A stretch of 64,000 bases of DNA, taken from JBCCBV01 sp039033855 (GTDB lineage: Bacteria; Planctomycetota; Phycisphaerae; Phycisphaerales; Phycisphaeraceae). A model generated the notes under the pieces. It had not been told where the DNA came from, made no database searches, and worked only from the letters and a program-made list of their open reading frames with translations. Each line of letters begins with the position of its first letter. The first letter of the stretch is position 1. Location: positions 124,001 through 188,000 of the forward strand of contig JBCCBV010000001.1 in NCBI GenBank assembly GCA_039033855.1. The letters are read 5' to 3'. Below, piece by piece: positions 34,154-43,482 of the stretch. The position numbers were made by a program, and so were the translations under genes.

Positions 34154-35608
34154 ATGGCCAAGCCAGCGGTGTTTCTCGACCGCGACAACACCTTGATCCG
34201 CAACGACGGCGACCTGGGCGACCCGGACGAAGTGGTTCTGCTGCCCGGCGCGGCCTCGGCCGTCGCCTCGCTCCGCGGCCTGGGCTTCCGCATCGTCGTG
34301 GTCACTAACCAAGGCGGCGTGGCCCGGGGGAAATACGGCGAAGCCGACGTCGACGCCGTCCACCAACGCATGGCCGAGCAAGTCCACGCCGCGGCCAACG
34401 GCGCCCGCTTCGACGGCTTCTACTACTGCCCGTACCACCCGCAGGGCAGCGTCCCCGAATACACCTGCGAGCACGAAGACCGCAAGCCACAGCCCGGCAT
34501 GCTGCTGCGGGCCGCGCAAGACCTCGACCTCGACCTGTCCACCAGTTGGATGGTCGGCGACCAGATGCGCGACGTGCAAGCCGGCGCCGCGGCCGGCGCC
34601 CGCACCGTCTTGCTGCGCGACGACGCCGACCGCTTGCTGGAGTTCGAGCCCGCTAACACGCCGGGCGTCACCGCCGACACGCCCGAGCCGGGCCAGCCCG
34701 CGCCGGCCAAGCCGGACCTCATCGCCACCAGTTTGGTCGAGGCCGTACGCCTGATCGCCCAGCAACGCCACGCCGTCGAAGCCACCGAGCCCTCGGCCGA
34801 CGCCGCGCCCGTCGCCGGGCGCAAGTGGGACGCCGCCGCCGTCGCCCGGTTGCAGCAGCAAGCCCGCCCGCGTCGACAGAACGATCCGCCACCCGCGGCG
34901 CCAATGACCCCGCAAGGCACGCCGGAAGACGCGCCCGAACCCCGGCGTTCTTCCGAGCCGGCGCCGGCGAAACCCGAGAACGCGTCGCGCTTCAAGCCGT
35001 GGACCGCCCCCGGCAACGGCGAAGCCGACACGCCCATCGCCACCACCAAGTTCCAGCGCGTGCTCAGCCGGGTGCGCGAAGGCGCCAAAGACGACCCGGC
35101 CCACCGCGCGCCGACCGCCCCTGCAGAAACCCAAGCTCGCCCCAGCGCCACGGCCGTAGCCGATCCCCCGCAATCCGTGGGCGCTCGCCCCGCCCCGGCC
35201 AAGCCCGGGCCGCGCCGAGTGCGCCGCAAGAAAGCGGCCGTGCCAGCGTCGGACGCGCCGCATGACCCCGCGTCGCCCGAGACCGTTTCCAAGCCGGCCG
35301 TATCGCCTGCCCCGACCTCGGCGCCAAGCGAGACGCCCAGCGACCCGCAGAACGACCCGCCGACCTCCGCCCGCTCGGAGCGTTTGCTGCGCAGCATCCT
35401 GCAGGAGCTCCGCAACCAGCGGGGCCGAACCGCCGGCGACGTCACCACGACGCGCATCGCCGCCCTCGCCCTGCAGGCCGGGGCCGCGCTGTGCCTGGCC
35501 GGGGCGCTGGTGATGGGCGCAAACGACTTGACCCTGTTCGCCCGGTGGATGGCCGTGGGCCTGCTGCTTCAGCTTTCGGTTCTGGCGCTTCTGGGTTTCG
35601 AGCGCTAA
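34154..35608 (+). CDS. HAD phosphatase (GmhB/HisB-N-like) with disordered linker and C-terminal membrane anchor
   Basis: 484 residues, far longer than the usual 180-190. Residues 1-165 are the HAD core: FLDRDNTLI (nucleophile D9, acid D11), VVVTNQGGVARG, a Zn-loop-like CPYHPQGSVPEYTCEHE, KPQPGML and GDQMRD. This fits D,D-heptose-1,7-bisphosphate phosphatase. Residues about 165-415 are Pro/Ala/Arg-rich and probably disordered. Residues about 425-480 form two hydrophobic helices (IAALALQAGAALCLAGALVMG and WMAVGLLLQLSVLALLG). The enzyme may thus be tethered to the inner membrane beside the glycosyltransferases encoded next. Confidence 0.85.
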   Translation: MAKPAVFLDRDNTLIRNDGDLGDPDEVVLLPGAASAVASLRGLGFRIVVVTNQGGVARGKYGEADVDAVHQRMAEQVHAAANGARFDGFYYCPYHPQGSVPEYTCEHEDRKPQPGMLLRAAQDLDLDLSTSWMVGDQMRDVQAGAAAGARTVLLRDDADRLLEFEPANTPGVTADTPEPGQPAPAKPDLIATSLVEAVRLIAQQRHAVEATEPSADAAPVAGRKWDAAAVARLQQQARPRRQNDPPPAAPMTPQGTPEDAPEPRRSSEPAPAKPENASRFKPWTAPGNGEADTPIATTKFQRVLSRVREGAKDDPAHRAPTAPAETQARPSATAVADPPQSVGARPAPAKPGPRRVRRKKAAVPASDAPHDPASPETVSKPAVSPAPTSAPSETPSDPQNDPPTSARSERLLRSILQELRNQRGRTAGDVTTTRIAALALQAGAALCLAGALVMGANDLTLFARWMAVGLLLQLSVLALLGFER

Positions 35609-35619
35609 GCCGGCCCCGG

Positions 35620-35625
35620 TAGACT
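35620..35625 (+). promoter_or_regulatory. putative -10 of the GT9 gene, leaderless
   Basis: TAGACT, six bases, then TTG 35632. TTCGAG at 35597-35602 is a weak -35 with a 17-bp spacer. Confidence 0.45.
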
Positions 35626-35631
35626 CCCGCC

Positions 35632-36723
35632 TTGACCGCACCCCCGCCGACCAGCCCCGATCCGACCCAACGCAATTCTGGGGCCTCTAAGACCATTCCA
35701 ACCCCGCGCCGGGTGCTCGTGGTCATGCCCACGTGGCTGGGCGACTGCGTGATGGCCACGCCCGCGCTGGCGGCCCTGCGCAAGGCCTGTCCCGAATCTG
35801 AATTCATCGCGGTGTTCCGCCCGGCGATGGCGGGGCTGGCGGAGTCGATGCCCTGGATCAACCGGGCCGTCACCCTGCACGATACGGTCGCCGGCCTGCG
35901 CAACGCCTGCCGGGCCGTCGGCAAGCCGCGCGTCGACCTGGCGGTGCTCCTGCCCAACAGCTTCCGCTCAGCGGTCCTGCCCGCAATCCTGCGCGCCAAG
36001 CGACGGCTCGGCTACGCCCGCGACGGGCGCGGCTGGCTGCTGACCGACCGCCTGGACCCGCCCCGCACCGACCACGGCCAGTACCAGCCGACCCCCGCCG
36101 TGGACTACTACCTCGACCTGCTCCGCAGCATCGGCGTCGACGCCGACGCGCCCCAGCTTGCGCTCCGGCCGCCCGAAACGGCACAAGCCACCGCTTCGAC
36201 AATCCTTCAGCGCGCCGGGCTCGACCCCTCGTCAGACCGCCAGCTGGTTGTCCTCAACCCCGGAGCGCAACGGCTGGACAAGCGATGGCCGCCCGAACGC
36301 TTCGCCGCCGTCGCCGACACGTTGGCCGAATCGCACGGAACCATCACCGCGGTCAACGGCGCCCCGCGCGAAGCCGAAGTGCTACAGGCCGTCGTAACGT
36401 CGGCCCGGACGCCGGTCGTCGATCTGTCAAAAGCCGGCATGACGCTCGACGCCCTCCCGGCCGTGCTCGGGCGGGCGGCGCTCCTGGTCACCAACGACAC
36501 CGGCACCCGGCACGTCGCGGCGGCCATGGGCGTGCCCGTGGTCTCCATATTCGGCCCGACCACGCTCGACTGGACCCGCATCCCGTTCGACGCCGAGCGT
36601 GCGCTCTGCGCCGTCGACGCTTCGACGCCGGGCCCGATCACCCAGATCTCGATTGAACAAGTGGTCAACGCCGCGCGGTCGCTCTTGGCAGACCGCAACC
36701 CCGCGCACGGGGTCAGCGCGTGA
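35632..36723 (+). CDS. glycosyltransferase family 9 (heptosyltransferase-like)
   Basis: 363 residues from TTG 35632. Family landmarks are VLVVMPTWLGDCVMATPALAALR at the N-terminus, VVLNPGAQRLDKRWPPERFA, and a donor-binding VTNDTGTRHVAAAMGVPVVSIFGPT. It resembles WaaF/WaaC, which add heptose to lipid A-core. With the HAD heptose-phosphatase-like gene just upstream, an LPS-type inner-core pathway is likely. It overlaps the next gene. Confidence 0.9.
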   Translation: MTAPPPTSPDPTQRNSGASKTIPTPRRVLVVMPTWLGDCVMATPALAALRKACPESEFIAVFRPAMAGLAESMPWINRAVTLHDTVAGLRNACRAVGKPRVDLAVLLPNSFRSAVLPAILRAKRRLGYARDGRGWLLTDRLDPPRTDHGQYQPTPAVDYYLDLLRSIGVDADAPQLALRPPETAQATASTILQRAGLDPSSDRQLVVLNPGAQRLDKRWPPERFAAVADTLAESHGTITAVNGAPREAEVLQAVVTSARTPVVDLSKAGMTLDALPAVLGRAALLVTNDTGTRHVAAAMGVPVVSIFGPTTLDWTRIPFDAERALCAVDASTPGPITQISIEQVVNAARSLLADRNPAHGVSA

Positions 36724-37919
36724 ATACCGAACGCCGACTGCGCCTGGCGATTGTGGGCGACCGCTACGACCCGGCCGGGGGCGGCGCCGAGCGTTCCACA
36801 CTGCAAACCGCCCGGGCGCTGGCCGAGCGCGGTCATGACGTCACGCTCTTTGCGGGTAGCGGCGAACCGCCCACGCCAGACCAGCGCGAGTCCAATCTTG
36901 CCGTCCGCACCTACAAACCCGGGCGTTCCTCCTCGGTGGCGCGTCTCTACGGCTTCGCGCGTTGGGCAAGCCGTGAACTGGCCCTCGGCGGGTTCGACGC
37001 GTCGCTGGCCTCCACGCCGGTCGTGCCCGCCACCGTGGTGCAGCCGCGCGGCGGAACCGTGGTCGAAACCCAGCTCCGCAACGTCGCGCTGCGCAAACCC
37101 GGATGGGGGCGAACCCAAAAACAACTCAGTTTGGCGCTCTCGCCCAAACAACGGCTGCTCCGCACGCTCGAAGCCCGGACCTACGCCGACCCGGGCGTGC
37201 GGCGCATCGCGGCGCTGTCCGGCTACGTCGAGCGCCAGCTCCAAACGCACTTCAACGTTGCGCCCGAACGGATCGCCCGCATCGCCAACCTGGCCGCCCC
37301 ACCGGCTGCCGGGCCGCAAGAGCGCGCCGAGCAACGACGCTCGTTCCGCCGAGCGCTCGGCGTCGACGACAACGTCACGGCCTTCGTTTTTGCCGCCGAG
37401 AACCCGCGCCTCAAAGGCCTGCCCACGCTGATGCGAGCCTTAGAAAGGCTGGCGCCCGAGCGCCCCAACCTCGTGGTCCTGCTGGCCGGGCGCATCGGCT
37501 TTGGCGTCAGCGAGCAAGCGGCCGAGCGTGGCGTGGCGCAACTGATCCGCCCCCTCGGACCCACCCGACGGATGGACCTGCTCTACGCCGCCGGCGACGC
37601 CGTGGTCCACCCCACGCACTACGACCCTTCCAGCAAGGTTGTGCTCGAAGGGTTGCTCTACGGCCTGCCCGCGATCACCACCACCTACAACGGCGCCGCC
37701 GACCACCTACTCCCGCCCGAGGCGCCCGCGCCGCGCGGAATCGTCCTCGACGACCCGGCAGACGACGCCGCCTTGGCCGACGCCCTGCGCACCCTGTCCG
37801 ACCCGGCCGAGTTGGCCGAAGCACGCAACGCCATCGGCGACCTCACGCACCAGCTCTCCATCGACGCGCACGTCCAGCGCTTAGCCGCCCTGCTGTATGC
37901 GTGCGCAGAAGAAGCTTAA
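36720..37919 (+). CDS. glycosyltransferase family 4
   Basis: 399 residues from GTG 36720, overlapping the previous stop by 4 bp. N-terminal acceptor domain starts RLAIVGDRYDPAGGGAERST; donor domain has AENPRLKGLPTLMRAL, VLLAGRIGFG, LYAAGDAVVHPTHYDPSSKVVLEGLLYGLPAITTTYNGA (the E-x7-E region). It is GT-B fold and probably adds a sugar to the LPS core or another surface glycan. Confidence 0.9.
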   Translation: MNTERRLRLAIVGDRYDPAGGGAERSTLQTARALAERGHDVTLFAGSGEPPTPDQRESNLAVRTYKPGRSSSVARLYGFARWASRELALGGFDASLASTPVVPATVVQPRGGTVVETQLRNVALRKPGWGRTQKQLSLALSPKQRLLRTLEARTYADPGVRRIAALSGYVERQLQTHFNVAPERIARIANLAAPPAAGPQERAEQRRSFRRALGVDDNVTAFVFAAENPRLKGLPTLMRALERLAPERPNLVVLLAGRIGFGVSEQAAERGVAQLIRPLGPTRRMDLLYAAGDAVVHPTHYDPSSKVVLEGLLYGLPAITTTYNGAADHLLPPEAPAPRGIVLDDPADDAALADALRTLSDPAELAEARNAIGDLTHQLSIDAHVQRLAALLYACAEEA

Positions 37920-37956
37920 GAACTCAATCAATCAAGAACGATCTCAGCCGCCGAGG

Positions 37957-39228
37957 TCAGCGCTCGCCCGGCTGCGCGACGAGTTCGGACGCGCCGATCT
38001 CGATCTCCACGCCCCGGGCGTACACCATGCCGGCGTGCTTGTCGGTGCCGGTGACCTTAAGCACGTACTCCCCGCTCGGCAGGTCGTCGGGCAGCGTGGC
38101 CATCTGCACGACGAAGAAGTCCCGCCGACGGTTGCGCGACCGGTCGACGATCTCGGCCGGCTTCTGCCGCCAGACCGCCAGGCCGCGGGTGGTTTCGAAC
38201 AGCGTGAGCTCTTGCTGGAGACGGACCTCGTACTCGTCGCTGCCGGGCATCGGCTTGGACGCAAAGCCTTCGAGCTCGACGTACACGATGAGCTGGTGCG
38301 GCTGCCCCAGGGCGAAGGTGCGTTGGCGGATCGGGTCGTACACGCCGTAGCCCGCCACCCGGCTGCAGAGCTCGAGCGTGGTGGCGCGTACGCCCAGCAG
38401 CGGCGCAAGGGCGTCGATCTCGCGCCGAAGATCGGTCAGGTCGCCGGCCGGCTCGACCGCCGCATGCCGGGCCAGCCCCGCCACCCGCGCGAGCGACTCG
38501 GCCCGCCGGGCGTCGTCGCGCCCCAGCGAATCGAGCAGCGCCATCGGCGGCGCGCCGTCCCCGGCCGCCACGGCCAACAGCGCAGCCTGCGCCGCAAGCT
38601 CACGCCGACGCTCGAAGTCGGTTTCGGGGTCCATGGCCTCGCGCGTCAACTGTGCGAGCGCATCGGCGACCAGCGCGACGGGGTCGCGGGGCGCGGGGGT
38701 TTCTGGCCGAGCGTCGTCGCCCCGATCGACCACGATGCGCACCTCTTGCGGCTCGGGAGCGGTTCGGTTTGGCTCGGGCTCCGGTTCCGAGGTAGGGGCT
38801 GCGGTGGAAGACGCTTGCCGGGTTGGCGGGGTCGATGGCGTGGACGCGGCGACGGGCTCGATGACCCGCACCGACTCCGCACTCGGAGTGTCCGGCGCCT
38901 GCGCGCTCGATACGGCTGAGGGTTCCCCGGGTTCAGCGAAAGACGGCGGAGCGTCCGGGCTTTGCGGGCCGGCCGGCTGCGCGGCCCGTTGCGCATCCAG
39001 CAGGGCCCTGGCGTACGCCAAGACCTCCGGCGAGATCGATTCATCCGCGAGCAGCGCCTCGGTCTGTGCCGTGTCGGTCGGGGACGTCGTCACCAAGCTG
39101 GGCGCCGGAGTCGTTTGCTCGGAGGCGCAGCCCGCAAGGAGAAAGCCCGCCGCAAGCGCACACGTCAAAACGCGCACACACAACGCGCTCGATCGACCAC
39201 ACTTCTGCTGAGTCCGGCTCCGCGGCAA
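37957..39228 (-). CDS. lipoprotein with disordered N-terminal half, unknown function
   Basis: 423 residues if TTG 39228 is used; the exact start is uncertain. The signal sequence ends in lipobox LLAGCAS. Residues about 35-180 are Pro/Ser/Thr/Glu-rich. Residues about 185-420 look folded, with two segments: helical (EAMDPETDFERRRELAAQ ... LTDLRREIDALAPLLG) and beta-rich (ELCSRVAGYGVYDP, QLIVYVELEGFASKPMPG, DEYEVRLQQELTLFETTRGLAVWRQ, SGEYVLKVTGTDKHAG). The last part has a carbohydrate- or peptide-binding flavour. No family recognised. Confidence 0.72.
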   Translation of the reverse strand: MPRSRTQQKCGRSSALCVRVLTCALAAGFLLAGCASEQTTPAPSLVTTSPTDTAQTEALLADESISPEVLAYARALLDAQRAAQPAGPQSPDAPPSFAEPGEPSAVSSAQAPDTPSAESVRVIEPVAASTPSTPPTRQASSTAAPTSEPEPEPNRTAPEPQEVRIVVDRGDDARPETPAPRDPVALVADALAQLTREAMDPETDFERRRELAAQAALLAVAAGDGAPPMALLDSLGRDDARRAESLARVAGLARHAAVEPAGDLTDLRREIDALAPLLGVRATTLELCSRVAGYGVYDPIRQRTFALGQPHQLIVYVELEGFASKPMPGSDEYEVRLQQELTLFETTRGLAVWRQKPAEIVDRSRNRRRDFFVVQMATLPDDLPSGEYVLKVTGTDKHAGMVYARGVEIEIGASELVAQPGER

Positions 39229-39290
39229 CGCTACGCCCTCCGTGGCTGATCGCGCAAAATCTTCACGCCGGGCGTCCTGCCCGCGTCTCG

Positions 39291-40328
39291 TTAGTTATCG
39301 GTCATCGCGACGCACAAGGTTTCGAGATTGCGTCGGGCCTTGCCCAGCCCGGACTTGGAGCACGCGTCGGCAGCGAGCGCCGCACGCAGGTCGGCGGCCA
39401 GGCGAGCGGCGCCGCGCTCGCGCACCGCCGCCAGAAACGGACGCGACTGCGGCCCCCACACCTTGGCGGCCTTAGTGATTTCGGATTCGCCCGCGCCCTG
39501 CTCGCGCATCGCCGACGCCAGGGCCAGCTTTCGGCAGAGGTCGGTCACGGCGTACTGCACCAGCACGTCCGGCTGGCCGGAGCGGTCCAAAAGCTCGCCC
39601 ACCATCTCCAGCGCGCCGCGGGATCCGGGGGCTCCGGGGGCCGAGGCGTCGCCCGTCATCGCCGCGAGCAGCTTCTCCTGCATCGCCCAGGCTTTTTCGT
39701 CGCTCGACGGGGTGGTATTCGCTTCCACCAGCACCGCATCGACCGGGCCGTCGCCCTGGGCCATCGCGCAGAGCTTGGCCGCTTCGGCGTCGAGCCGGTC
39801 CAGGTCGACCCCGGTTCGACGGACCAATAGCGTTGCCGCGTCGGGCACCATGGGTCGGCCGTGCGCTTCGGCGGCGCGGTGGATCACCCACGCCACCGCG
39901 TCGCGTTCGCTGGGCACGTCGCACTTGACCACCACCCCGACCGCGTCGATCAGCTTGTCGAGCTTGCTCTTGCGCCAGATCGGGCTGCGCAGCACCAGCG
40001 TGGCGTGGTCGACCGGCGCCGCGCAATACCGCTCGAGCGCATCGCGGTGGGTGCGGACAAACGGCTCGGCGTCGAACACGACCACCAGCTTGTGCCGGAC
40101 CATCAGCCCGTAGCTGCGGACCTCGTCGAACACCGGGGCGAGGTCGGTGGTCCGGCCGTCGAACTCCAGCCGCTCCACCTCGCCGTGCTCTTTGCGCAAA
40201 GCGGCCTCGAGGCGGCCCAGGTGCTCGCGCTGCAAACGGTCTTCGGCGCCGTGGAACACCGCGACGCGTACGCCGGCGTCGAGGGCGGGGCCGGCCGACT
40301 TTCGCTTGCTGGGGGCGCGTTTGGCCAT
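39291..40328 (-). CDS. holA: DNA polymerase III subunit delta
   Basis: 345 residues from ATG 40328; an in-frame TTG lies 15 bases upstream. Weakly conserved overall but with HolA layout: N-terminal RVAVFHGAEDRLQREHLGRL, a shared MVRHKLVVVFDAEPF around residue 80, the helical lid LVRRTGVDLDRLDAEAAKLCA, and a C-terminal collar with DLCRKLALASAM. It loads the beta clamp as part of the clamp loader. Sensor motifs are degenerate, as usual for delta. Confidence 0.82.
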   Translation of the reverse strand: MAKRAPSKRKSAGPALDAGVRVAVFHGAEDRLQREHLGRLEAALRKEHGEVERLEFDGRTTDLAPVFDEVRSYGLMVRHKLVVVFDAEPFVRTHRDALERYCAAPVDHATLVLRSPIWRKSKLDKLIDAVGVVVKCDVPSERDAVAWVIHRAAEAHGRPMVPDAATLLVRRTGVDLDRLDAEAAKLCAMAQGDGPVDAVLVEANTTPSSDEKAWAMQEKLLAAMTGDASAPGAPGSRGALEMVGELLDRSGQPDVLVQYAVTDLCRKLALASAMREQGAGESEITKAAKVWGPQSRPFLAAVRERGAARLAADLRAALAADACSKSGLGKARRNLETLCVAMTDN

Positions 40329-40367
40329 AGAAAAAGTGCTCAAAGCAATCGGTCTTGATGCGACCCG

Positions 40368-41855
40368 TCAGCCCACTCCGCCGGACCAGCGCATCGCCAG
40401 ATAGGCGAAGCCCAGCGTAGACAAAAAGCTGGCGAGGTCGGCGACGGTGGTCACCAGCGGGCCGCTGGCCATCGCCGGGTCGACCCGAAGGGCCCGCAGC
40501 AGCACGGGCACGCAGCCGCCGACGCACTTGGCGATCACGATCGCGAACGGGATCGCCGCGCCCACCGCAATCGCGAGCGGCCACGATCCCCGCCAGAGGC
40601 CGATGATCCCCATCATCATCGCCCCCAAAAACACGCCGGAGATCGCGCCCACGGCCACCTCTTTGCCCATCACCCGCAGCAGGTCCTCCATGGTGATCAG
40701 CCCGAGCGCCTGCTCGCGGATGCTGACCGCAAGCGCCTGCGTGCCGCCGCTGCCGCAGATACCCGCGACCACCGGCAGGAACGCGGCGAGGATCGGCATC
40801 GCCGCCACCGTGGGCTCGAACGCCGCCACCAAAGACGCCGACACCAGCGTCAAGAGCGCCACCGGCGCCAAAAACGCCAGCCGCCGAGCCGCCCGTGACC
40901 ACGACGGCATGGTGCGCAGCTCCTGCCCGCGGATGATGCCCCCGAACTTGGCCAGGTCTTCACGCGATTCCTCGCCCAGCGCCTCTTCCACCGCGGCCCG
41001 CTGCACCACGCCCAACAGCTTGCCGGCGTCGTCCACCACCGGCACCGCCGAGAAGTTCACCCGGTCGAACAGGTGCTCCAGGTCGTCCAAGTCGGTGCTC
41101 GCGGAAACTGAAAGCGGCGCGGCCACCGAGCTTTTCTGCAGCGGCTCGCCGGGCAGGGCCACGACCAGCTCGCGCATGGGCACCACGCCGATCAGCAGGC
41201 CGGCCTGATCGATGGTGTAGAGGTAGCGCACCTCGAAGGCGCCGTGCTTGTCGCGGTTGGCCCGCAGGTCGGCGCGGACGCTCTTGGCGTCCATCGTGTC
41301 GGGATAGGCCAGGTACTCGGTGATCATCAAGCCGCCGGCCGTGTCCGGGGCGAAGGCCAGACGCTCGCGCACCTCTTGGGCGGCGGGCTCGGGCATCGCT
41401 TCGAGAATCGCCTCGGCCCGGGGCTCGGACAGCACGGCCAGCACGTCGGCCTGCTCGTCGGAGTCCATCTCCTCGACCAGTTCCGCCGCCCGCTCCGAGG
41501 GCAACTCGCCCACGATGTCGGCCGCCAACCCGTCGTCCAGGTGCTCGAGCAGGTCCGCGGCAAACACCACGTCTTGCTCGGTCAGCAGGCCCATCAGCCG
41601 GGTGCGCGAGTCCGGCGAAAGGTGCGAAACCGTGTACGCCGTGTCCGCGTGCGGCAGCAGACGCATGAAGGTCAGCACCGCTTCGGGGTCGTCGAGGGCC
41701 AGCAGCGATTCGAGCTCACGCCACGCTGCGCCTTCGGAAGCGGCTTCGTCGGGTGATTCGCCGGGGAGATCACCTTCGACCTCCGCCAGCGCCACAGGCG
41801 CCGGGCTCAGCTCTTCGGACGACTCAAAATCTTCCGGCGGACGCGGGTCCGACAT
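40368..41855 (-). CDS. mgtE: magnesium transporter MgtE
   Basis: 495 residues from ATG 41855. The N domain (about 45-155) has the repeated helical MgtE_N pattern (VVFAADLLEHLDDGLAADIVGELPS, AAELVEEMDSDEQADVLAVLSE). Two CBS domains lie at about 165-295. Five membrane helices follow (about 325-490), with PVVAGICGSGGTQALAVSIR the selectivity-filter region (P-x6-GGTQ). Overlaps the surE stop by one base. Confidence 0.95.
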   Translation of the reverse strand: MSDPRPPEDFESSEELSPAPVALAEVEGDLPGESPDEAASEGAAWRELESLLALDDPEAVLTFMRLLPHADTAYTVSHLSPDSRTRLMGLLTEQDVVFAADLLEHLDDGLAADIVGELPSERAAELVEEMDSDEQADVLAVLSEPRAEAILEAMPEPAAQEVRERLAFAPDTAGGLMITEYLAYPDTMDAKSVRADLRANRDKHGAFEVRYLYTIDQAGLLIGVVPMRELVVALPGEPLQKSSVAAPLSVSASTDLDDLEHLFDRVNFSAVPVVDDAGKLLGVVQRAAVEEALGEESREDLAKFGGIIRGQELRTMPSWSRAARRLAFLAPVALLTLVSASLVAAFEPTVAAMPILAAFLPVVAGICGSGGTQALAVSIREQALGLITMEDLLRVMGKEVAVGAISGVFLGAMMMGIIGLWRGSWPLAIAVGAAIPFAIVIAKCVGGCVPVLLRALRVDPAMASGPLVTTVADLASFLSTLGFAYLAMRWSGGVG

Positions 41856-42709
41856 CACGCCCCCCCATCGGACTCAACGCAAGACTCGGCGTCGGGTTCA
41901 CCGGCCTCCGCCACGGCCGTTTCCGCCGACACCTGCGTAAGTTCGTGCAGCGCCGCCGCGTCGGTCGGGTTGATGGACAACGGCGTGGCCGTCACCCACC
42001 CCTCAAACAGCATCGCCACGTCCGAACCCGGCTCCGGCGCGTGAAACCGCATGCCCGGCCCAGCCTGATACAGCGGCCCGGCTTCCCCAGCTCCGGCGTC
42101 CTCCCACGCGTCGCGCAGCGGGCTCAGCGACATCGGACACACCGCCACGCCCTGGGGCGATACGCCGCCGTCCAGCACCGGCACGTTGATCGTGGTCAGC
42201 CCGGCCCGTTCGACGGCGTCTCGGCCCAGATGCACCATCGCCGAAACCGCTTCCTGCGCTGCGCGGTCCCAGTGGTCGTGCATCCGGTCGCGCAGGTGCA
42301 GGCTGACCGCCACGGCCGGCAACCCCAAAAACGCCGCCTCGCGCGCCGCCCCCACCGTGCCCGAATAGAACACGTTGAACCCCACGTTGGCGCCGGCGTT
42401 CATGCCCGACACCACCAAATCGACCGGCCCGAGGTCCAGCTTGTGCAGCGCCAGCTTCACGCAGTCGGCCGGCCGGCCCGATACCGCGTGGCCCGGGTAG
42501 GGCGATGCGCGCCGCGACACCTCCACCGGCCGGTGCAGCGTCACCGCGTGGCCCATCGCCGACTGCACCCGGCTGGGCGCCACCACGATCACCTCCACGT
42601 CCTCTCCGCCGGCAAACCCCTGGGCGAACTCGGGCGACCCCAGCGCCCCGCGCAGCGCCGCCAGGCCCGGCGCCTCGTACCCGTCGTCATTCGTAAGCAA
42701 TACGCGCAT
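41855..42709 (-). CDS. surE: 5'/3'-nucleotidase SurE
   Basis: 284 residues. Metal site RVLLTNDDGYEAPGL at the N-terminus, then VIVVAPSRVQSAMGHAVTL, VVSGMNAGANVGFNVFYSGTVGAAREAAFLG. It dephosphorylates nucleoside monophosphates. C-terminal 25 residues are acidic and extra. It heads an operon with mgtE. The start sits six bases after TAGCAT. Confidence 0.95.
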   Translation of the reverse strand: MRVLLTNDDGYEAPGLAALRGALGSPEFAQGFAGGEDVEVIVVAPSRVQSAMGHAVTLHRPVEVSRRASPYPGHAVSGRPADCVKLALHKLDLGPVDLVVSGMNAGANVGFNVFYSGTVGAAREAAFLGLPAVAVSLHLRDRMHDHWDRAAQEAVSAMVHLGRDAVERAGLTTINVPVLDGGVSPQGVAVCPMSLSPLRDAWEDAGAGEAGPLYQAGPGMRFHAPEPGSDVAMLFEGWVTATPLSINPTDAAALHELTQVSAETAVAEAGEPDAESCVESDGGA

Positions 42710-42714
42710 GGCCT

Positions 42715-42721
42715 TATGCTA
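42715..42721. promoter_or_regulatory. overlapping divergent -10 elements of surE and the lipoprotein gene
   Basis: The heptamer TATGCTA reads TATGCT on the plus strand (lipoprotein gene, 42758) and TAGCAT on the minus strand (surE, six bases before its ATG). One near-symmetric element could serve both directions. Confidence 0.5.
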
Positions 42722-42757
42722 CGGGGGTTCCCGCAACCCAACCGAAGGAGCCTCGCC

Positions 42758-43435
42758 ATGGCCGCCACCGCCCCGCATCGTTTGAGGTTCGGTCTTGTCC
42801 CGTTGCGCCCCGTGCTGGGGCGGCTCACCCTGCTGATCGTTTGCGCCGCGCTGCTATCCGGCTGCCAGGTCGTCAGCTTGCCCGGGCCCGTGGGCGAGAT
42901 CGACCACGACATCCAGCTCGCCGGCCTCTGGCGTATGCCGCAAGACGGCGGCCACATCACCATCCGCCATACCGGGCCCGGCGAATTCGTCGCGCGCTTG
43001 GTCGGCCACGACGAGATCGACGACGACGGCCAGGTCGAAACCGTCTACCGCTTCCGCGTCGCCGCGACCCGGATCGACGACTTGCGCTTGATCCAGGTCC
43101 AGCAGATCGACCCCGACCCCGACGACGCCTTAGACGGCCGGTGGTCATTCATCGCCTACAAGCCGCAGGGCGAAGACCCGGATTCGCCGCTCGCCCTGGT
43201 GCTCTGGCCGCCCGACTTCGACGCCTTCCGCCAGGCCTGCGACGACGGCGAGCTCTCCGAACGCGACAGCGAAGACACCGGCGCGGTCCACCTCACCAGC
43301 GAACCCGACGACATAGCCGCGTTCTTCACGTCGCAAAAAGTCGCTGCCCTGTTCAACACCACCGACCCCGGCGTGCTCTGGCGCGTGATGGAAGGCGAGC
43401 ACGAAGACTTTGCGGAAGAAGTCGAAGAAGAGTGA
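42758..43435 (+). CDS. lipoprotein of unknown function, paralogue of the next gene
   Basis: 225 residues from ATG 42758 (AAGGAG nine bases before). The signal (LTLLIVCAALLSGCQ) has a lipobox at LSGC. The mature part begins IDHDIQLAGLWRMPQDGGHITIRHTGPGEF and is rich in Asp; later VLWPPDFDAFRQACDDGELSE and IAAFFTSQKVAALFNT. The same scaffold recurs in the following gene (LEGTW, LLVLWCAHPDGFKDLVNREGL, IAIYTSDGKLEALLG), so the two arose by duplication. No function known. Confidence 0.8.
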   Translation: MAATAPHRLRFGLVPLRPVLGRLTLLIVCAALLSGCQVVSLPGPVGEIDHDIQLAGLWRMPQDGGHITIRHTGPGEFVARLVGHDEIDDDGQVETVYRFRVAATRIDDLRLIQVQQIDPDPDDALDGRWSFIAYKPQGEDPDSPLALVLWPPDFDAFRQACDDGELSERDSEDTGAVHLTSEPDDIAAFFTSQKVAALFNTTDPGVLWRVMEGEHEDFAEEVEEE

Positions 43436-43482
43436 ACCCCGCAAGGCGTAGACACATACGTACTTGTTCCCGGACATCCAAT

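Noticed and set aside
41753..43435. 560-codon plus-strand frame covering surE and the lipoprotein
   Set aside because: Only the part from ATG 42758 has SD, signal peptide and protein-like sequence; the rest is antisense to surE and mgtE.
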